A stretch of DNA of 64,000 bases from Desmonostoc vinosum HA7617-LM4 (GCA_019359515.1 JAHHHC010000001.1:124001-188000), one strand, 5' to 3'; counted from the first letter of the stretch, positions 1 through 8,667 are shown. Program-made: numbers and translations. The notes: generated by a model from the letters alone, not told the origin.

Positions 1-2
1 GG

Positions 3-1895
3 GAAGCTTGGATTAGTCGTGGAAACACCGCTGGACATGTAGTTGATGCTGATACCTTGCTGAGTTTGTCAAGCAGCATAGTCAAGAAAAATCCTGCCCT
101 CAAACAGATAGGTTATGCCGGAAAATTAGCTAGTTATGAGGAAGGTTTAAAATATCTGCGTTCCGACACCCACCCGGAAGGATGGGGAAGATTACATTTT
201 GCGATCGGTAATACTTACTACGAACAAGGCAAAAAACAACCCAAACCCCGCGATTATTGGCGTAAAGCCGTAGCTGGATACCATCAAGCGCTGTTAACTT
301 TGACATCGGAAGATTTTGCTCTCTTGCACTTAGAAATTTTGCAATGTCTCGTCAAAACCTTTGTGGGTTTAGGACAAACAACACAAGTACAGGAATTGCA
401 GCAACGCGGTATAGATTTGTTACATCAATTGCTTAGTGAAACTACCCGCACCGATGAAAATAAAAAACAGCTAGCTTTGAAATTTGCAGGCTTGAATCAA
501 TTGGCAGTTGATTTAGCTGTAGAATCTGGTGATTTGGTGGAAGCTTGGGAAATTGCCGAACAAGGTAAAAACGCTTGTTTAAACTTGTTGCTTTTTGGTT
601 GGAATCAAGAGATTTACTCACCTTATTATGATGCAGTGCAAAAACTGCTTAATCCCACAACTGCGATCGTTTATTGGCACATTAGCCCAGTTGCCTTACA
701 AACTTTTATTCTTAAAGACCAAGCACCATCACCTATTTTACTGTTTACACCCATACAAGATATCGGAGTGATATCTTCAGAAGAAACAGTTACACGTCTA
801 CATGAATTACCTTTACCTGAAGCAGTGCGCCGTCTCAACAAATTTGAAGATTGGTTAGAAGATTGGCATCAACAATATCAAGAATATCGTAGCAACAGTC
901 AAGAGCAACACTCTTGGCGAAAGGATATGGAACAAAAGTTGCTACAACTCAAAAAAATCTTAAATATTTCCACCATCGCTCAGGAATTGGAAGGTATCAC
1001 TCAACTAATTTTAATTCTGCATCGCGATTTATATAGATTACCCATTCATGTACTTTTTAATCTCTCTTCTGCAACTGGAGAAGATTTACTAAATAGAGAA
1101 TCGGATTTTAATATTATCTATTTACCAAGTGTCCAAGTAGGTTTATCACTCAAGAATGAACGTATTTGGCAGTGGCAAAATCAGTTTTTGCTGAGTGTAG
1201 AATATCCCAAAAGTAGAGGTTATTCTCAACTAGAGTTTGCTAAATTTGAGTCGGAAATTATTAGTCAAATGTTTAATAATGTCCAACAATTAACAGGCTC
1301 GCAAGCTACGAAGAATTTTGTAGAAAAAGCTTTATCAGAAGATTACAATATATTCAATTTTACAGGTTACGTTAATAATAATTTACTGGAACCAGAAAAA
1401 ACAGAATTAGTATTAACAGGTGAAGACAAACTTACTTTAGAGCAAATTTGTCAAAACACGCTGGCAAGTTATAACCTAATTACTCTTCCTGCATGTGAAA
1501 ATTCTATTACTAATAACTACTCTATCAGCACTGAATATGTAGATTTATCCACTGCTTTTCTAAGTTTGGGAGTTCCCCATGTAGTAAGTACTCTCTGGAT
1601 AGTAGAATCACCAGCTAATGCTTTGGTAATGATAGAGTTTTATCGGCGATTACAACAAAATCAATCATTACCTACAGCCTTAACTGAAACCACCTCATGG
1701 CTAAAAGAACTCACTGTTGAAGAACTTAGAAAATGGTATGAAGATTTACTCAATAATTTACATTTAGATAACTTGGAAGTTCAAAATTATTTAGAAGCTC
1801 AACTGTATAAAACTACTAAACAGCAACCAAATAAAAAGCTTTATAGTCATCCTTATTATTGGGCAGCTTTTACGATCGCAGGCAAGCCGAATTAA
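3..1895 (+). CDS. TPR/CHAT domain protein, 5' end outside the window
   Basis: The reading frame is open from the first bases, so the gene starts upstream and only its C-terminal ~630 residues are here. The N-terminal part is helical and TPR-like. The C-terminal half is a CHAT domain (caspase-like fold; in cyanobacteria usually fused to TPRs). It begins near 'TAIVYWHISPVALQTFILKD' and contains a 'LITLPAC' strand with the expected Cys, a 'LSTAFLSLGVPHVVSTLW' helix-strand, and a late 'HPYYWAAFTIAG' block, all typical of CHAT. The usual His motif (HxAxHG) appears as 'NFTGYV', so the His of the dyad seems to be replaced. Protease activity is therefore doubtful. The family assignment is firm; the target is unknown. 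Confidence 0.85.
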   Translation, partial: EAWISRGNTAGHVVDADTLLSLSSSIVKKNPALKQIGYAGKLASYEEGLKYLRSDTHPEGWGRLHFAIGNTYYEQGKKQPKPRDYWRKAVAGYHQALLTLTSEDFALLHLEILQCLVKTFVGLGQTTQVQELQQRGIDLLHQLLSETTRTDENKKQLALKFAGLNQLAVDLAVESGDLVEAWEIAEQGKNACLNLLLFGWNQEIYSPYYDAVQKLLNPTTAIVYWHISPVALQTFILKDQAPSPILLFTPIQDIGVISSEETVTRLHELPLPEAVRRLNKFEDWLEDWHQQYQEYRSNSQEQHSWRKDMEQKLLQLKKILNISTIAQELEGITQLILILHRDLYRLPIHVLFNLSSATGEDLLNRESDFNIIYLPSVQVGLSLKNERIWQWQNQFLLSVEYPKSRGYSQLEFAKFESEIISQMFNNVQQLTGSQATKNFVEKALSEDYNIFNFTGYVNNNLLEPEKTELVLTGEDKLTLEQICQNTLASYNLITLPACENSITNNYSISTEYVDLSTAFLSLGVPHVVSTLWIVESPANALVMIEFYRRLQQNQSLPTALTETTSWLKELTVEELRKWYEDLLNNLHLDNLEVQNYLEAQLYKTTKQQPNKKLYSHPYYWAAFTIAGKPN

Positions 1896-1896
1896 T

Positions 1897-2040
1897 TCGT
1901 AATTCGCTTAGAGCGACGCTCCTGCGTCGCTCTAAGCGAAGCTATGCCGTAGGCTTTACGCTGACGCTCGTACCTCGCTACCGCTTCGCTAACGCTATCG
2001 AGGACTCGCTAACGCTGCGCTAACGTAATTCGTAATTATT
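1897..2040. repeat. Dispersed intergenic repeat with inner palindrome
   Basis: A tract of TAAGCG/CGCTAA-rich repeats containing a near-perfect palindrome (gcttagagcgacgc / gcgtcgctctaagc). About 75 bases, including 'agctatgccgtaggctttac', recur in inverted orientation at 14733-14868. Both copies are flanked by cgtaatt/aattacg. No coding potential is seen. Confidence 0.8.
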
Positions 2041-2110
2041 TATTCTCCCCCTGCCTCCTCATCTCCCTCATCTCCCCCTACTCCCCACTCCCCACTCCCT
2101 ACTCCCCTAA
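2041..2110. repeat. Short tandem repeat tract (ctcatctccc, ctactcccca units)
   Basis: Runs of the heptamer-like units ctactcc and cactccc and of atctccctc, the STRR type of heterocystous cyanobacteria. The rest of the gap to 2232 shows no clear gene. Confidence 0.75.
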
Positions 2111-2232
2111 CCTCAGTAACGATTTGTAACAAAATCGAGAAATTTGTCCTGCTGCTATCGAATAACTTATAGGACTCTGCTGCACTCAGGAATTTTTTTA
2201 GATGCAAAAATTTGCAATATGGGCGCGAGGCA

Positions 2233-2553
2233 ATGAATAATCCAATCTTGATTATTGCTGTGATTGCAGTTGCTGTAGGTGTTTTTGGTGGTGTATTAAT
2301 CGTTGGATTGATTTATCTTCAACGGCGACGCCAAGTAGTAGATAGCCTTATACGCGTCAATAATGTGGTGGGCTGTTTCGGAACTGTGGAAGTTCCCTTA
2401 AATCATAAAAGTCCGGGCAAAGTGCGTATTAATCTTAAAGGTTCTCTAGTAGATTTTATTGCTTTAACAGAAGAAACTCAACAATTAAATCAAGGCGATC
2501 GCATCGTTGTTGTCAGAACCAAAGGCAATAAAGTATGGGTGGTAGCGATGTAG
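2233..2553 (+). CDS. NfeD-like membrane protein
   Basis: A 106-residue protein. The start is placed at the ATG at 2233, just after a GAGG, because the residues upstream of it lack protein-like character. An N-terminal transmembrane helix (about residues 4-26) is followed by a basic RRR stop and a small beta-rich domain with 'VGCFGTVEVPLNHKSPGKVR' and 'GDRIVVVRTKGNKVWV'. This is the OB-fold seen at the C terminus of NfeD proteins. NfeD family members are normally encoded next to stomatin or flotillin genes, and two flotillin-like genes follow here on the same strand. Likely role: partner of the flotillins in membrane microdomain organisation. The protease domain of long NfeD forms is absent. 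Confidence 0.72.
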   Translation: MNNPILIIAVIAVAVGVFGGVLIVGLIYLQRRRQVVDSLIRVNNVVGCFGTVEVPLNHKSPGKVRINLKGSLVDFIALTEETQQLNQGDRIVVVRTKGNKVWVVAM

Positions 2554-2554
2554 A

Positions 2555-2660
2555 AGAGATGAGGGGGATGAGGGGGATGAGGGAGATGAAGAAGCAGGGG
2601 AAGAGAATAACTCTTAGCTTTTGACTCTTGATTTTTGACAAATGACAAATGACAAATAAC
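2555..2660. repeat. gatgagg and tgacaaa tandem repeat tract
   Basis: Tandem gatgaggg units are followed by tgacaaa heptamers running almost up to the next start codon. The same tgacaaa tract occurs near 4047, 25313 and 47590. Simple repeats of this kind mark Nostocales intergenic DNA. Confidence 0.7.
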
Positions 2661-2665
2661 AAACT

Positions 2666-3994
2666 ATGAAATTATTTCTTCAACAAAATGTAGCGCCTGT
2701 AACGATAGCACAGATTGATGTCAACACGCGGGTTAATAATGAGGAAAACAATACAATTGAAGGATTACTGTTGACGAGTATTCCGATTGCAGCTTTTATT
2801 TTTAGCAGCATTATATTTGTCTGGTTTTTGAAATCATTTTTGTGTATCTGTAAGCCAAACGAAATTTTAATTCTTTCGGGGCGGAAATGGCGTACTAAAG
2901 ATGCACAGGAAGTAGGCTATCGAGTGCTAGTAGGTGGACGTGCCATTCGTATTCCCATTGTGGAAAGTATTAGGCGGATGGATGTAACGACAATGCCTGT
3001 ACGAGTGGAGGTGCGGAACGCTTACGCTAAAGGGGGAACGCCTTTAAATATTCAAGCGATCGCCAATGTGAAAATATCTACAGATCCGGCTGTTGTGGGT
3101 AATGCGATTGAACGTTTTTTAGATCGCGATCGCTCCGAATTAACCCGTGTCTCTCGCGAAACTCTTGAAGGATATCTGCGCGGTGTAGTTGCCACTCTCA
3201 CACCCGAAGAACTCAACGAAGACCGTTTAAGTTTTGCTCAACGTATTGCCTCTGACGTTAGCCGCGACCTTAACAAACTGGGATTGCAACTAGATACTCT
3301 CAAAATTCAAAGCGTTTCCGATGATGTAGATTATCTCAAATCTTGGGGACGTAAGCAAATTGCTTTAGTGATTCGAGATGCAGAAATTGCCGAATCTAAT
3401 GCAATTACTCAAGCAGAACAAATAGAAGCTCAATCAGAAGAACATGCTCAAGTTGCCAAAACTCAAGACCAAATTATTGTCCTGGAGAAAGAAAACGAAC
3501 TCCGCAAAATTAAAGCCAAGCTAGAACAAACAGCCCGCTGTGAAGAAGAAATTACCACAGCAGCAGCTCAAGAAAAGAAAGCCAAAGCCGAACAAATCTT
3601 ACAAGCATTGCGAGCAGAATTAGAACGGCTACGCTTACAAGCAGATGAAGTTCTCCCAGCCGAAGCACAACGCCAAGCCCAAGAACTACGTGCTAAGGGA
3701 GAAGCCGCCAACCTAGAAGAAAACGCCAAAGCAGCAGCTTTAGTCAACGATATTCTTTCCCAGATTTGGCAGCAAACCGGAACAGACGCTTCTAAGTTGT
3801 TCTTAATTCAACAAATCGAAACCGTACTCCAAGAAGCAGTGCAAATTCCCAAGCGCATTCACCTAGAGAAAGTCAACGTCATCGACAACGGCGACGGTAA
3901 ATCTGTAGCCAGTTTAGTCAACGTTTATCCCGAAATCATCCATCAGTTCCTAGAAAACGTCAACCGCACCCTTGGGATTGATGTTAGGGGATGA
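2666..3994 (+). CDS. Flotillin-like SPFH/band 7 protein (first copy)
   Basis: 442 residues. A transmembrane helix lies at about 34-56, followed by 'CICKPNEILILSGR', the usual flotillin entry. An SPFH domain follows to about residue 225 ('GGRAIRIPIVESIRRMDVT', 'ERFLDRDRSELTRVSRETLEGYLRGVVATLTPEE'). The C-terminal half is a long Glu/Ala/Lys/Gln-rich coiled coil (about 230-370), as in flotillins, ending in a short globular tail. The expected role is a scaffold at the cytoplasmic or thylakoid membrane. It is followed by a paralog at 4362 and preceded by an NfeD-like gene. The N terminus is longer than in the paralog, adding about 30 residues before the helix. Confidence 0.88.
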   Translation: MKLFLQQNVAPVTIAQIDVNTRVNNEENNTIEGLLLTSIPIAAFIFSSIIFVWFLKSFLCICKPNEILILSGRKWRTKDAQEVGYRVLVGGRAIRIPIVESIRRMDVTTMPVRVEVRNAYAKGGTPLNIQAIANVKISTDPAVVGNAIERFLDRDRSELTRVSRETLEGYLRGVVATLTPEELNEDRLSFAQRIASDVSRDLNKLGLQLDTLKIQSVSDDVDYLKSWGRKQIALVIRDAEIAESNAITQAEQIEAQSEEHAQVAKTQDQIIVLEKENELRKIKAKLEQTARCEEEITTAAAQEKKAKAEQILQALRAELERLRLQADEVLPAEAQRQAQELRAKGEAANLEENAKAAALVNDILSQIWQQTGTDASKLFLIQQIETVLQEAVQIPKRIHLEKVNVIDNGDGKSVASLVNVYPEIIHQFLENVNRTLGIDVRG

Positions 3995-4119
3995 GCGACT
4001 GGAGATGAGGGAGACGCGGAGACTGGGGGACGCGGAGAATAATAACAAATGACAAATGACAATTCCCAATTCCCAATTCCCTACTCCCCACTCCCTACTC
4101 CCTACTCCCCACCTTTCAA

Positions 4120-4313
4120 GGGTAGGTTTTTCATATTCAGTCTGAAAAAACCTATTTTTTCGTTCCGAAATCTTTCTCCGCGTCCCCCTTCGGGTGACGC
4201 TCGCAAGCTCGCTAACGCAGTCGCCTGCGGAGGGAAACCCTCCTTTACTCGCTGTCTCACCGTGTAAGCGCGTAAGCGCGTCAACCAAAACGCGAAATCT
4301 AAAAAACCTACCC
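4120..4313. mobile_element. MITE-like element with gggtaggttttt inverted ends (copy 1)
   Basis: The left end gggtaggtttttcatattca and the right end ctaaaaaacctaccc form inverted repeats of 12-13 bp. The interior matches the element at 41998-42101 almost base for base ('tccgttccgaaatctttctc' type core, then 'gcgtcaaccaaaacgcgaaa'). Copy 1 carries about 90 extra bases in the middle, made of another dispersed repeat (ggagggaaaccctcc ... actcgctgt). No transposase is inside, so it would be non-autonomous. A tgacaaa/cccaatt simple-repeat tract lies immediately upstream (about 4045-4112). Confidence 0.75.
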
Positions 4314-4361
4314 ATAAGAACTACCCCCCACTCCCCATTAAAATTATCGAGAAAAAACAAC

Positions 4362-5624
4362 ATGGAAATTATTGCTTTACTTGTAGGTATTTTTGGTACT
4401 GGGACTGCTGCTGGTTGGTGGGTAATTCGGAATTTGTACTATATTTGTCAGCCTAGCGAAGTGCTAATTTTCGCTGGTAGTCGCACTGCGGTTATTGATA
4501 ACCGATCGGTTGGATACCGCTTGGTTAAGGGAGGTAGTAGCATTCAAATCCCGCTGTTGGAGAAAACTTTCCGCATGGATTTGACTAACATGATTATTGA
4601 ACTAAAAGTATCCAATGGATATTCTAAAGGCGGGATTCCCCTGACAGTAGAAGGGGTGGCGAATATTAAAATTGCTGGGGAAGAACCAACGATACATAAT
4701 GCGATCGAGCGACTTTTGGGTAAAACTCGCCAGGATATTGAACAGTTAGCCAAGGAAACGCTAGAGGGAAATCTGCGGGGGGTGTTGGCAAATTTGACGC
4801 CAGAACAAGTAAATGAAGATAAAATTACCTTTGCTAAAACCTTGCTAGAAGAAGCCGAGGATGATTTAGAAAAGCTGGGATTGATATTAGACAACCTGCA
4901 AATTAAGAATATCTTTGATGAGGTACGTTATTTAGATTCTATTGGACGCAAACAACAAGCCGAATTGTTGCGAGATGCACGCATAGCTGAAGCCAAAGCC
5001 AAAGCTGAGGCGGTGATTAAAACTTCTGAAAACAACCGCATTACTAAACTTAGACAAATTGATCGAGATTTGGAAATTGCCAAAGCGGATGCAGAACGCA
5101 GAGTCAGAGATGCACTCACCAAGCGGACAGCCATGATAGCGGAGGTAGAGGCGGTAGTAAATGCTCAAGTGGCAAAGGTACAAGCAGAAGTAGCCGTGCA
5201 AACTGAACGCATCAAACAAGTAGAAAACCAACTGCAAGCAGATGTGGTTGCACCAGCAGAAGCCGAATGCCAAAAAGCGATCGCCAAAGCCAAAGGAGAT
5301 GCATCTCGCATTGTAGAAGAAGGCAAAGCCCAAGCAGCGGGAACACTCCGTCTAGCAGAATCCTGGCAAAATGCCGGCACATCAGCGCGGGAAATCTTCA
5401 TCTTCCAAAAATTGGAACCACTATTGAAAATGTTGGCTGCGGGAGTACCAGAAGTACAAGTACAAAATTTGACCGTAATTGATGCCACTGATGGTAATAA
5501 TGTTCCCAAAATCGCGTCTTTTGTAGAGCAGTTACGCCAAACTACTGGTATCGATGTTACTAAGGTAATCAATCAACTCAATTCTGAAGGCAACAACCTC
5601 AAGAAACCACCAAAAATTGGTTAA
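4362..5624 (+). CDS. Flotillin-like SPFH/band 7 protein (second copy)
   Basis: 420 residues from the ATG at 4362. The frame is open further upstream, but that part lies in repeat DNA and is not protein-like. A membrane helix at 3-25 is followed by 'YYICQPSEVLIFAGSRT' and an SPFH domain with 'NAIERLLGKTRQDIEQLAKETLEGNLRGVLANLTPEQVNED', closely parallel to the first copy. A long Ala/Glu/Lys coiled coil (about 205-345) and a C-terminal region 'IFIFQKLEPLLKMLAAGVPEVQV' follow. The pair probably forms hetero-oligomers in membrane microdomains, together with the NfeD-like protein upstream. The intervening DNA holds a MITE-like element, so co-transcription is not certain. Confidence 0.88.
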   Translation: MEIIALLVGIFGTGTAAGWWVIRNLYYICQPSEVLIFAGSRTAVIDNRSVGYRLVKGGSSIQIPLLEKTFRMDLTNMIIELKVSNGYSKGGIPLTVEGVANIKIAGEEPTIHNAIERLLGKTRQDIEQLAKETLEGNLRGVLANLTPEQVNEDKITFAKTLLEEAEDDLEKLGLILDNLQIKNIFDEVRYLDSIGRKQQAELLRDARIAEAKAKAEAVIKTSENNRITKLRQIDRDLEIAKADAERRVRDALTKRTAMIAEVEAVVNAQVAKVQAEVAVQTERIKQVENQLQADVVAPAEAECQKAIAKAKGDASRIVEEGKAQAAGTLRLAESWQNAGTSAREIFIFQKLEPLLKMLAAGVPEVQVQNLTVIDATDGNNVPKIASFVEQLRQTTGIDVTKVINQLNSEGNNLKKPPKIG

Positions 5625-5694
5625 CTTTGTAGTTTTGTCGTAGTTAAAGGAGCTATAATCAAGAAATATTCTAGCTCCTGAAAGACTGATTAGC

Positions 5695-6201
5695 TTACCA
5701 GTTAAATAGACGAATATTATTAAAGTTAATCACATCGATATTTATACTTTGAAGGTAACTTGCTAACTTCAAGTCATCTGTGAGTACAAGATACTTCCCT
5801 CTAGCTAAAGTTAGAATTCCAGAGTCAGTCAGTCCGAACTTAATAAATTTATCAGTATTAACAGCAACAATACTCTCAATATAATGTTCATTCAAAATAG
5901 CCACATTTTGAGCAAATTCAGCAAATCTTACAAAGCACTGAAAACGTTCAGGTTCACCTAGCTGATTTGCAAGGCTATTCACTTCTGTTAAAATATTAGG
6001 TGTCGTTATAAATTTTTGAAAATAGTTTAAGATTTGCAACAGTAGCTCGTAATCTTCTGAGATAAATTGCTGAGTTCTGTTAAATCTTGATATCCGTTCT
6101 TTATTGACACTGCCGACTAAAAATAGAAGCAAAATATTGGTATCAATTATAATTCCCTTGTGGCGATAACGGCGAATAAGAGAATCAACGACATCTTTCA
6201 T
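5695..6201 (-). CDS. PIN-like domain protein
   Basis: 168 residues. Acidic residues sit where a PIN nuclease needs them: 'GIIIDTNILLLFLVG' near the N terminus, 'LTEVNSL' in the middle, 'FGLTDSGI' and 'LVLTDDLKLASYL' toward the end. PIN proteins are Mg-dependent ribonucleases, often VapC-type toxins. Its start codon overlaps the stop of the upstream small gene (ATGA, 6198-6201), so the two are translationally coupled, as toxin-antitoxin pairs often are. The protein is longer than a typical VapC (about 130 residues), and the partner does not look like a known DNA-binding antitoxin. A toxin role is therefore only a possibility. Confidence 0.7.
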   Translation of the reverse strand: MKDVVDSLIRRYRHKGIIIDTNILLLFLVGSVNKERISRFNRTQQFISEDYELLLQILNYFQKFITTPNILTEVNSLANQLGEPERFQCFVRFAEFAQNVAILNEHYIESIVAVNTDKFIKFGLTDSGILTLARGKYLVLTDDLKLASYLQSINIDVINFNNIRLFNW

Positions 6202-6467
6202 ACTTGTCTAATTTTCATCGCTTCTACTTCCCCAGTTTCCGAGTTGATCCTAAATAGTTTATAAACACGCTCAATTTGTCGAGAAGAATTAAAAAGATTC
6301 CTTGTAACTTTTTCACGATCAAAACCTAATGTAATCAACCATAAACCCTTATCTTCAGATAATTCAACCTCTTCAAGCCTCAAATCTGGTAATGAATAAC
6401 CCATTATATCTTGTAAAGATTTAATATACTCATAGGCAGCGTTCACAGCTGTTTTTACATCAATCAT
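6198..6467 (-). CDS. Small protein of unknown function, coupled to the PIN gene
   Basis: 89 residues, hydrophilic and acidic. It has an N-terminal helix ('VKTAVNAAYEYIKSLQDIMG') and a beta-rich remainder ('LWLITLGFDREK', 'RVYKLFRINSETGEVEAMKIR'). The last block reads like a beta-hairpin ending, as in PepSY-like or immunity-type small proteins, but I do not recognise the family. It overlaps the downstream PIN gene by 4 nt, which argues for a shared function. It could be an antitoxin or accessory subunit. Confidence 0.6.
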   Translation of the reverse strand: MIDVKTAVNAAYEYIKSLQDIMGYSLPDLRLEEVELSEDKGLWLITLGFDREKVTRNLFNSSRQIERVYKLFRINSETGEVEAMKIRQV

Positions 6468-6559
6468 TTTTTGAATTTCTCACTTTTTAAATTTATTAAT
6501 ATTATAGTCATTGATCATTTATAGTTCAGCACAGCATTGCATAAACTCGTCGCAAGTTA

Positions 6560-6680
6560 AATTTAAAAAACTCCGCGTTACTCTGTCTTGAAAAGTTTCC
6601 TACGTCGAGGAACTCAGCTTTCCTTCGGAACGCGAACGCGAACGAGGGACTTTTTGCTGCGCTAACCTCTGCGTTTAAAC
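6560..6680. repeat. Dispersed repeat (aaaagtttcctacg ... acctctgcgttt)
   Basis: It contains 'tgtcttgaaaagtttccta' and 'gctgcgctaacctctgcgtt'. The same blocks occur in inverted orientation at 63430-63535 ('aggaaacttttcaagacaga', 'acacgcagaggcgcagcg'). No gene is visible in the gap 6468-6800 apart from this. Confidence 0.65.
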
Positions 6681-6800
6681 TTCCAATCTCAATTAGTGGG
6701 TAATTCCCCTATCTATAACAGGTGTATCCAACCCCCAAAGCAACCCAAGACGCCGCTACAATAGTACCCTAAAGAAAGATTATGCCTAAATAGTGACACT

Positions 6801-8300
6801 ATGACCTCTGCTATGACCGTCAAAACTAAGTATGAAGCGATCATTGGTCTTGAAACCCATTGTCAACTGAGTACCAATACCAAAATTTTTTCTAGCAGCT
6901 CTACAGCCTTCGGTGCTGACCCTAACATGAATATTGACCCGGTTTGCATGGGTTTACCAGGGGTCTTGCCCGTACTCAACCAAAAAGTTCTAGAATATGC
7001 TGTCAAGGCAGGTTTAGCCCTCAACTGTCAAATCGCCAAATATAGCAAATTTGACCGTAAACAGTATTTTTATCCCGACTTACCTAAAAATTATCAAATT
7101 TCTCAATATGACTTACCAATCGCAGAACATGGTTGGTTAGAAATTGAATTAGTCGATGCAGAAGGCAACCCAGTTCGCAAACGTATTGGTATTACGCGTC
7201 TACATATGGAAGAAGACGCCGGAAAATTGGTACACGCAGCAAGCGTTGGCGGAGCCTCTCGGAACGAAACTCGCCTTTCCGGTTCTACCTATTCTTTGGT
7301 AGACTACAACCGCGCAGGTATACCGTTAGTAGAAATCGTCTCAGAACCAGATTTGCGTTCTGGGCAAGAAGCGGCTGAATACGCTGAAGAATTACGGCGA
7401 ATTGTACGATACCTTGGTGTCAGCGATGGCAACATGCAAGAAGGATCTCTGCGTTGTGATGTTAATATTTCTGTACGTCCGGTAGGACAAAAGGAATTTG
7501 GTACCAAAGTAGAAATTAAAAATATGAACTCGTTCAACGCCATCCAACGAGCGATTGAATACGAAATTGAGCGACAAATCGCCGCCGTCGAAGCAGGAGA
7601 ACGGATCATCCAAGAAACGCGTTTGTGGGAAGAAGGTTCGCAACGTACAATTAGTATGCGAACTAAGGAAGGTTCCAGCGATTACCGCTACTTCCCCGAA
7701 CCAGATTTAGCACCAATTGAAGTCTCAAACGAACAGTTAGAAAAGTGGCGTAGCGAACTACCAGAACTACCAGCCCAAAAACGCCACCATTACGAAAGCG
7801 ATTTGGGACTTTCGGCTTACGATGCGCGGGTGTTGACAGAGGAGCGTTTCGTGGCTGAATATTTTGAAGTTGCGATCGCAGCTGGTGCAAATCCTAAAGC
7901 CGCAGCTAACTGGATTACTCAAGATATCGCCGCCTACCTCAACAAGCAAAAACTCAACATCGGCGACATCGCCTTAACCCCTGCTAATCTCGCTAATGTA
8001 ATTACTCGCATCGAAAAAGGTAAAATCAGCAACGCTCAAGCTAAAGAAAAGCTAGCAGATTTACTGAGTGGTGTTTCTCCTGAGAAAGCTTTTGCTGGTC
8101 AAGAACTCATCAGTGATCCTAGTGTATTAGAACCAATCGTTGATGAAGTTATAGCCGCCAACCCTAAAGAATTAGAAAAGTATCGCAGTGGTAACACCAA
8201 CCTCAAGGGCTTCTTTGTTGGTCAAGTATTAAAAAAGACAGACAAACGTGCCGATCCCAAGTTAACTAACGAACTAGTAGAGAAAAAACTCAATACCTAG
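6801..8300 (+). CDS. gatB: Asp-tRNA(Asn)/Glu-tRNA(Gln) amidotransferase subunit B
   Basis: 499 residues, full length for GatB. It supplies the tRNA-binding and kinase part of the GatCAB complex, which converts Glu-tRNA(Gln) and Asp-tRNA(Asn) to the amidated forms in the cytoplasm. Diagnostic blocks are 'YEAIIGLETHCQLSTNTKIF', 'VCMGLPGVLPVLN', 'KFDRKQYFYPDLPKNYQISQ', 'LHMEEDAGKLVH', 'DYNRAGIPLVEIVSEPD' and 'MQEGSLRCDVNISVRP'. The C-terminal YqeY-like tail domain ends in 'LKGFFVGQVLKKT'. A second in-frame ATG at 6813 is an alternative start. It is monocistronic, followed by a terminator-like hairpin. Confidence 0.97.
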   Translation: MTSAMTVKTKYEAIIGLETHCQLSTNTKIFSSSSTAFGADPNMNIDPVCMGLPGVLPVLNQKVLEYAVKAGLALNCQIAKYSKFDRKQYFYPDLPKNYQISQYDLPIAEHGWLEIELVDAEGNPVRKRIGITRLHMEEDAGKLVHAASVGGASRNETRLSGSTYSLVDYNRAGIPLVEIVSEPDLRSGQEAAEYAEELRRIVRYLGVSDGNMQEGSLRCDVNISVRPVGQKEFGTKVEIKNMNSFNAIQRAIEYEIERQIAAVEAGERIIQETRLWEEGSQRTISMRTKEGSSDYRYFPEPDLAPIEVSNEQLEKWRSELPELPAQKRHHYESDLGLSAYDARVLTEERFVAEYFEVAIAAGANPKAAANWITQDIAAYLNKQKLNIGDIALTPANLANVITRIEKGKISNAQAKEKLADLLSGVSPEKAFAGQELISDPSVLEPIVDEVIAANPKELEKYRSGNTNLKGFFVGQVLKKTDKRADPKLTNELVEKKLNT

Positions 8301-8390
8301 CTTTTGGTAGTTTTTTCACAAAATCTTCACCAAAACCTCAAAAAAGCGGGTGATGACCCTCATATCGGAAATGTTAGACTATGGTATGTA

Positions 8391-8437
8391 GATGCACCCT
8401 GATGATCTGGAGAGCTACTTAAGTGGCTCTCTTTATT
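8391..8437 (+). terminator. Hairpin unit copy 1, terminator-like, after gatB
   Basis: 'gagagctactt' pairs with 'aagtggctctc' and is followed by tttattt, the form of a Rho-independent terminator. The 20 bases before it (gatgcaccctgatgatctgg) recur in copy 2 at 8621. A tatggt box just upstream could be a -10 element, so the unit could be a ~50-nt small RNA instead of, or as well as, the gatB terminator. Confidence 0.6.
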
Positions 8438-8438
8438 T

Positions 8439-8482
8439 ATGGGGAGTGGGGAGTAGGGAGTGGGGAGTGGGGAGTGGGGAGT
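8439..8482. repeat. gggagtg/gggagta heptamer repeat
   Basis: Five to six heptamers of the type ggggagt lie between gatB and argJ. This is the same STRR family as at 15733 (as ggggatt), 29481 and 63184. Confidence 0.8.
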
Positions 8483-8620
8483 ATAAACCCTGTGATTTGA
8501 GGGTTTTGAGTAATCAATAATGTCCTAACTGCCTATATTTCTATGATGCTCGTAAGTAATTCGTAATTAATACATACTTTAAGAACGTTAACGCTCAGAA
8601 TAATATAAAGTATGAATAAA

Positions 8621-8667
8621 ATGCACTCTGATGATCTGGAAAGTTACTGAAAGTGGCTCTCCTTTTG
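8621..8667 (+). promoter_or_regulatory. Hairpin unit copy 2, in the argJ leader
   Basis: It repeats copy 1 at 8391-8437: 'atgcactctgatgatctgga', then a stem 'ggaaagttact' / 'agtggctctcc' closed by a gaaa tetraloop, then a cctttt tail. It ends about 20 nt before the argJ start. A tataaagtatgaat box precedes it. It looks like an attenuator or a small terminated RNA. The function is inferred only from form and position. Confidence 0.5.

Noticed and set aside
3950-4363. Minus-strand 137-codon frame after the first flotillin
   Set aside because: It is made from simple repeats and the MITE-like element; the same pattern is read at 41852-42172.
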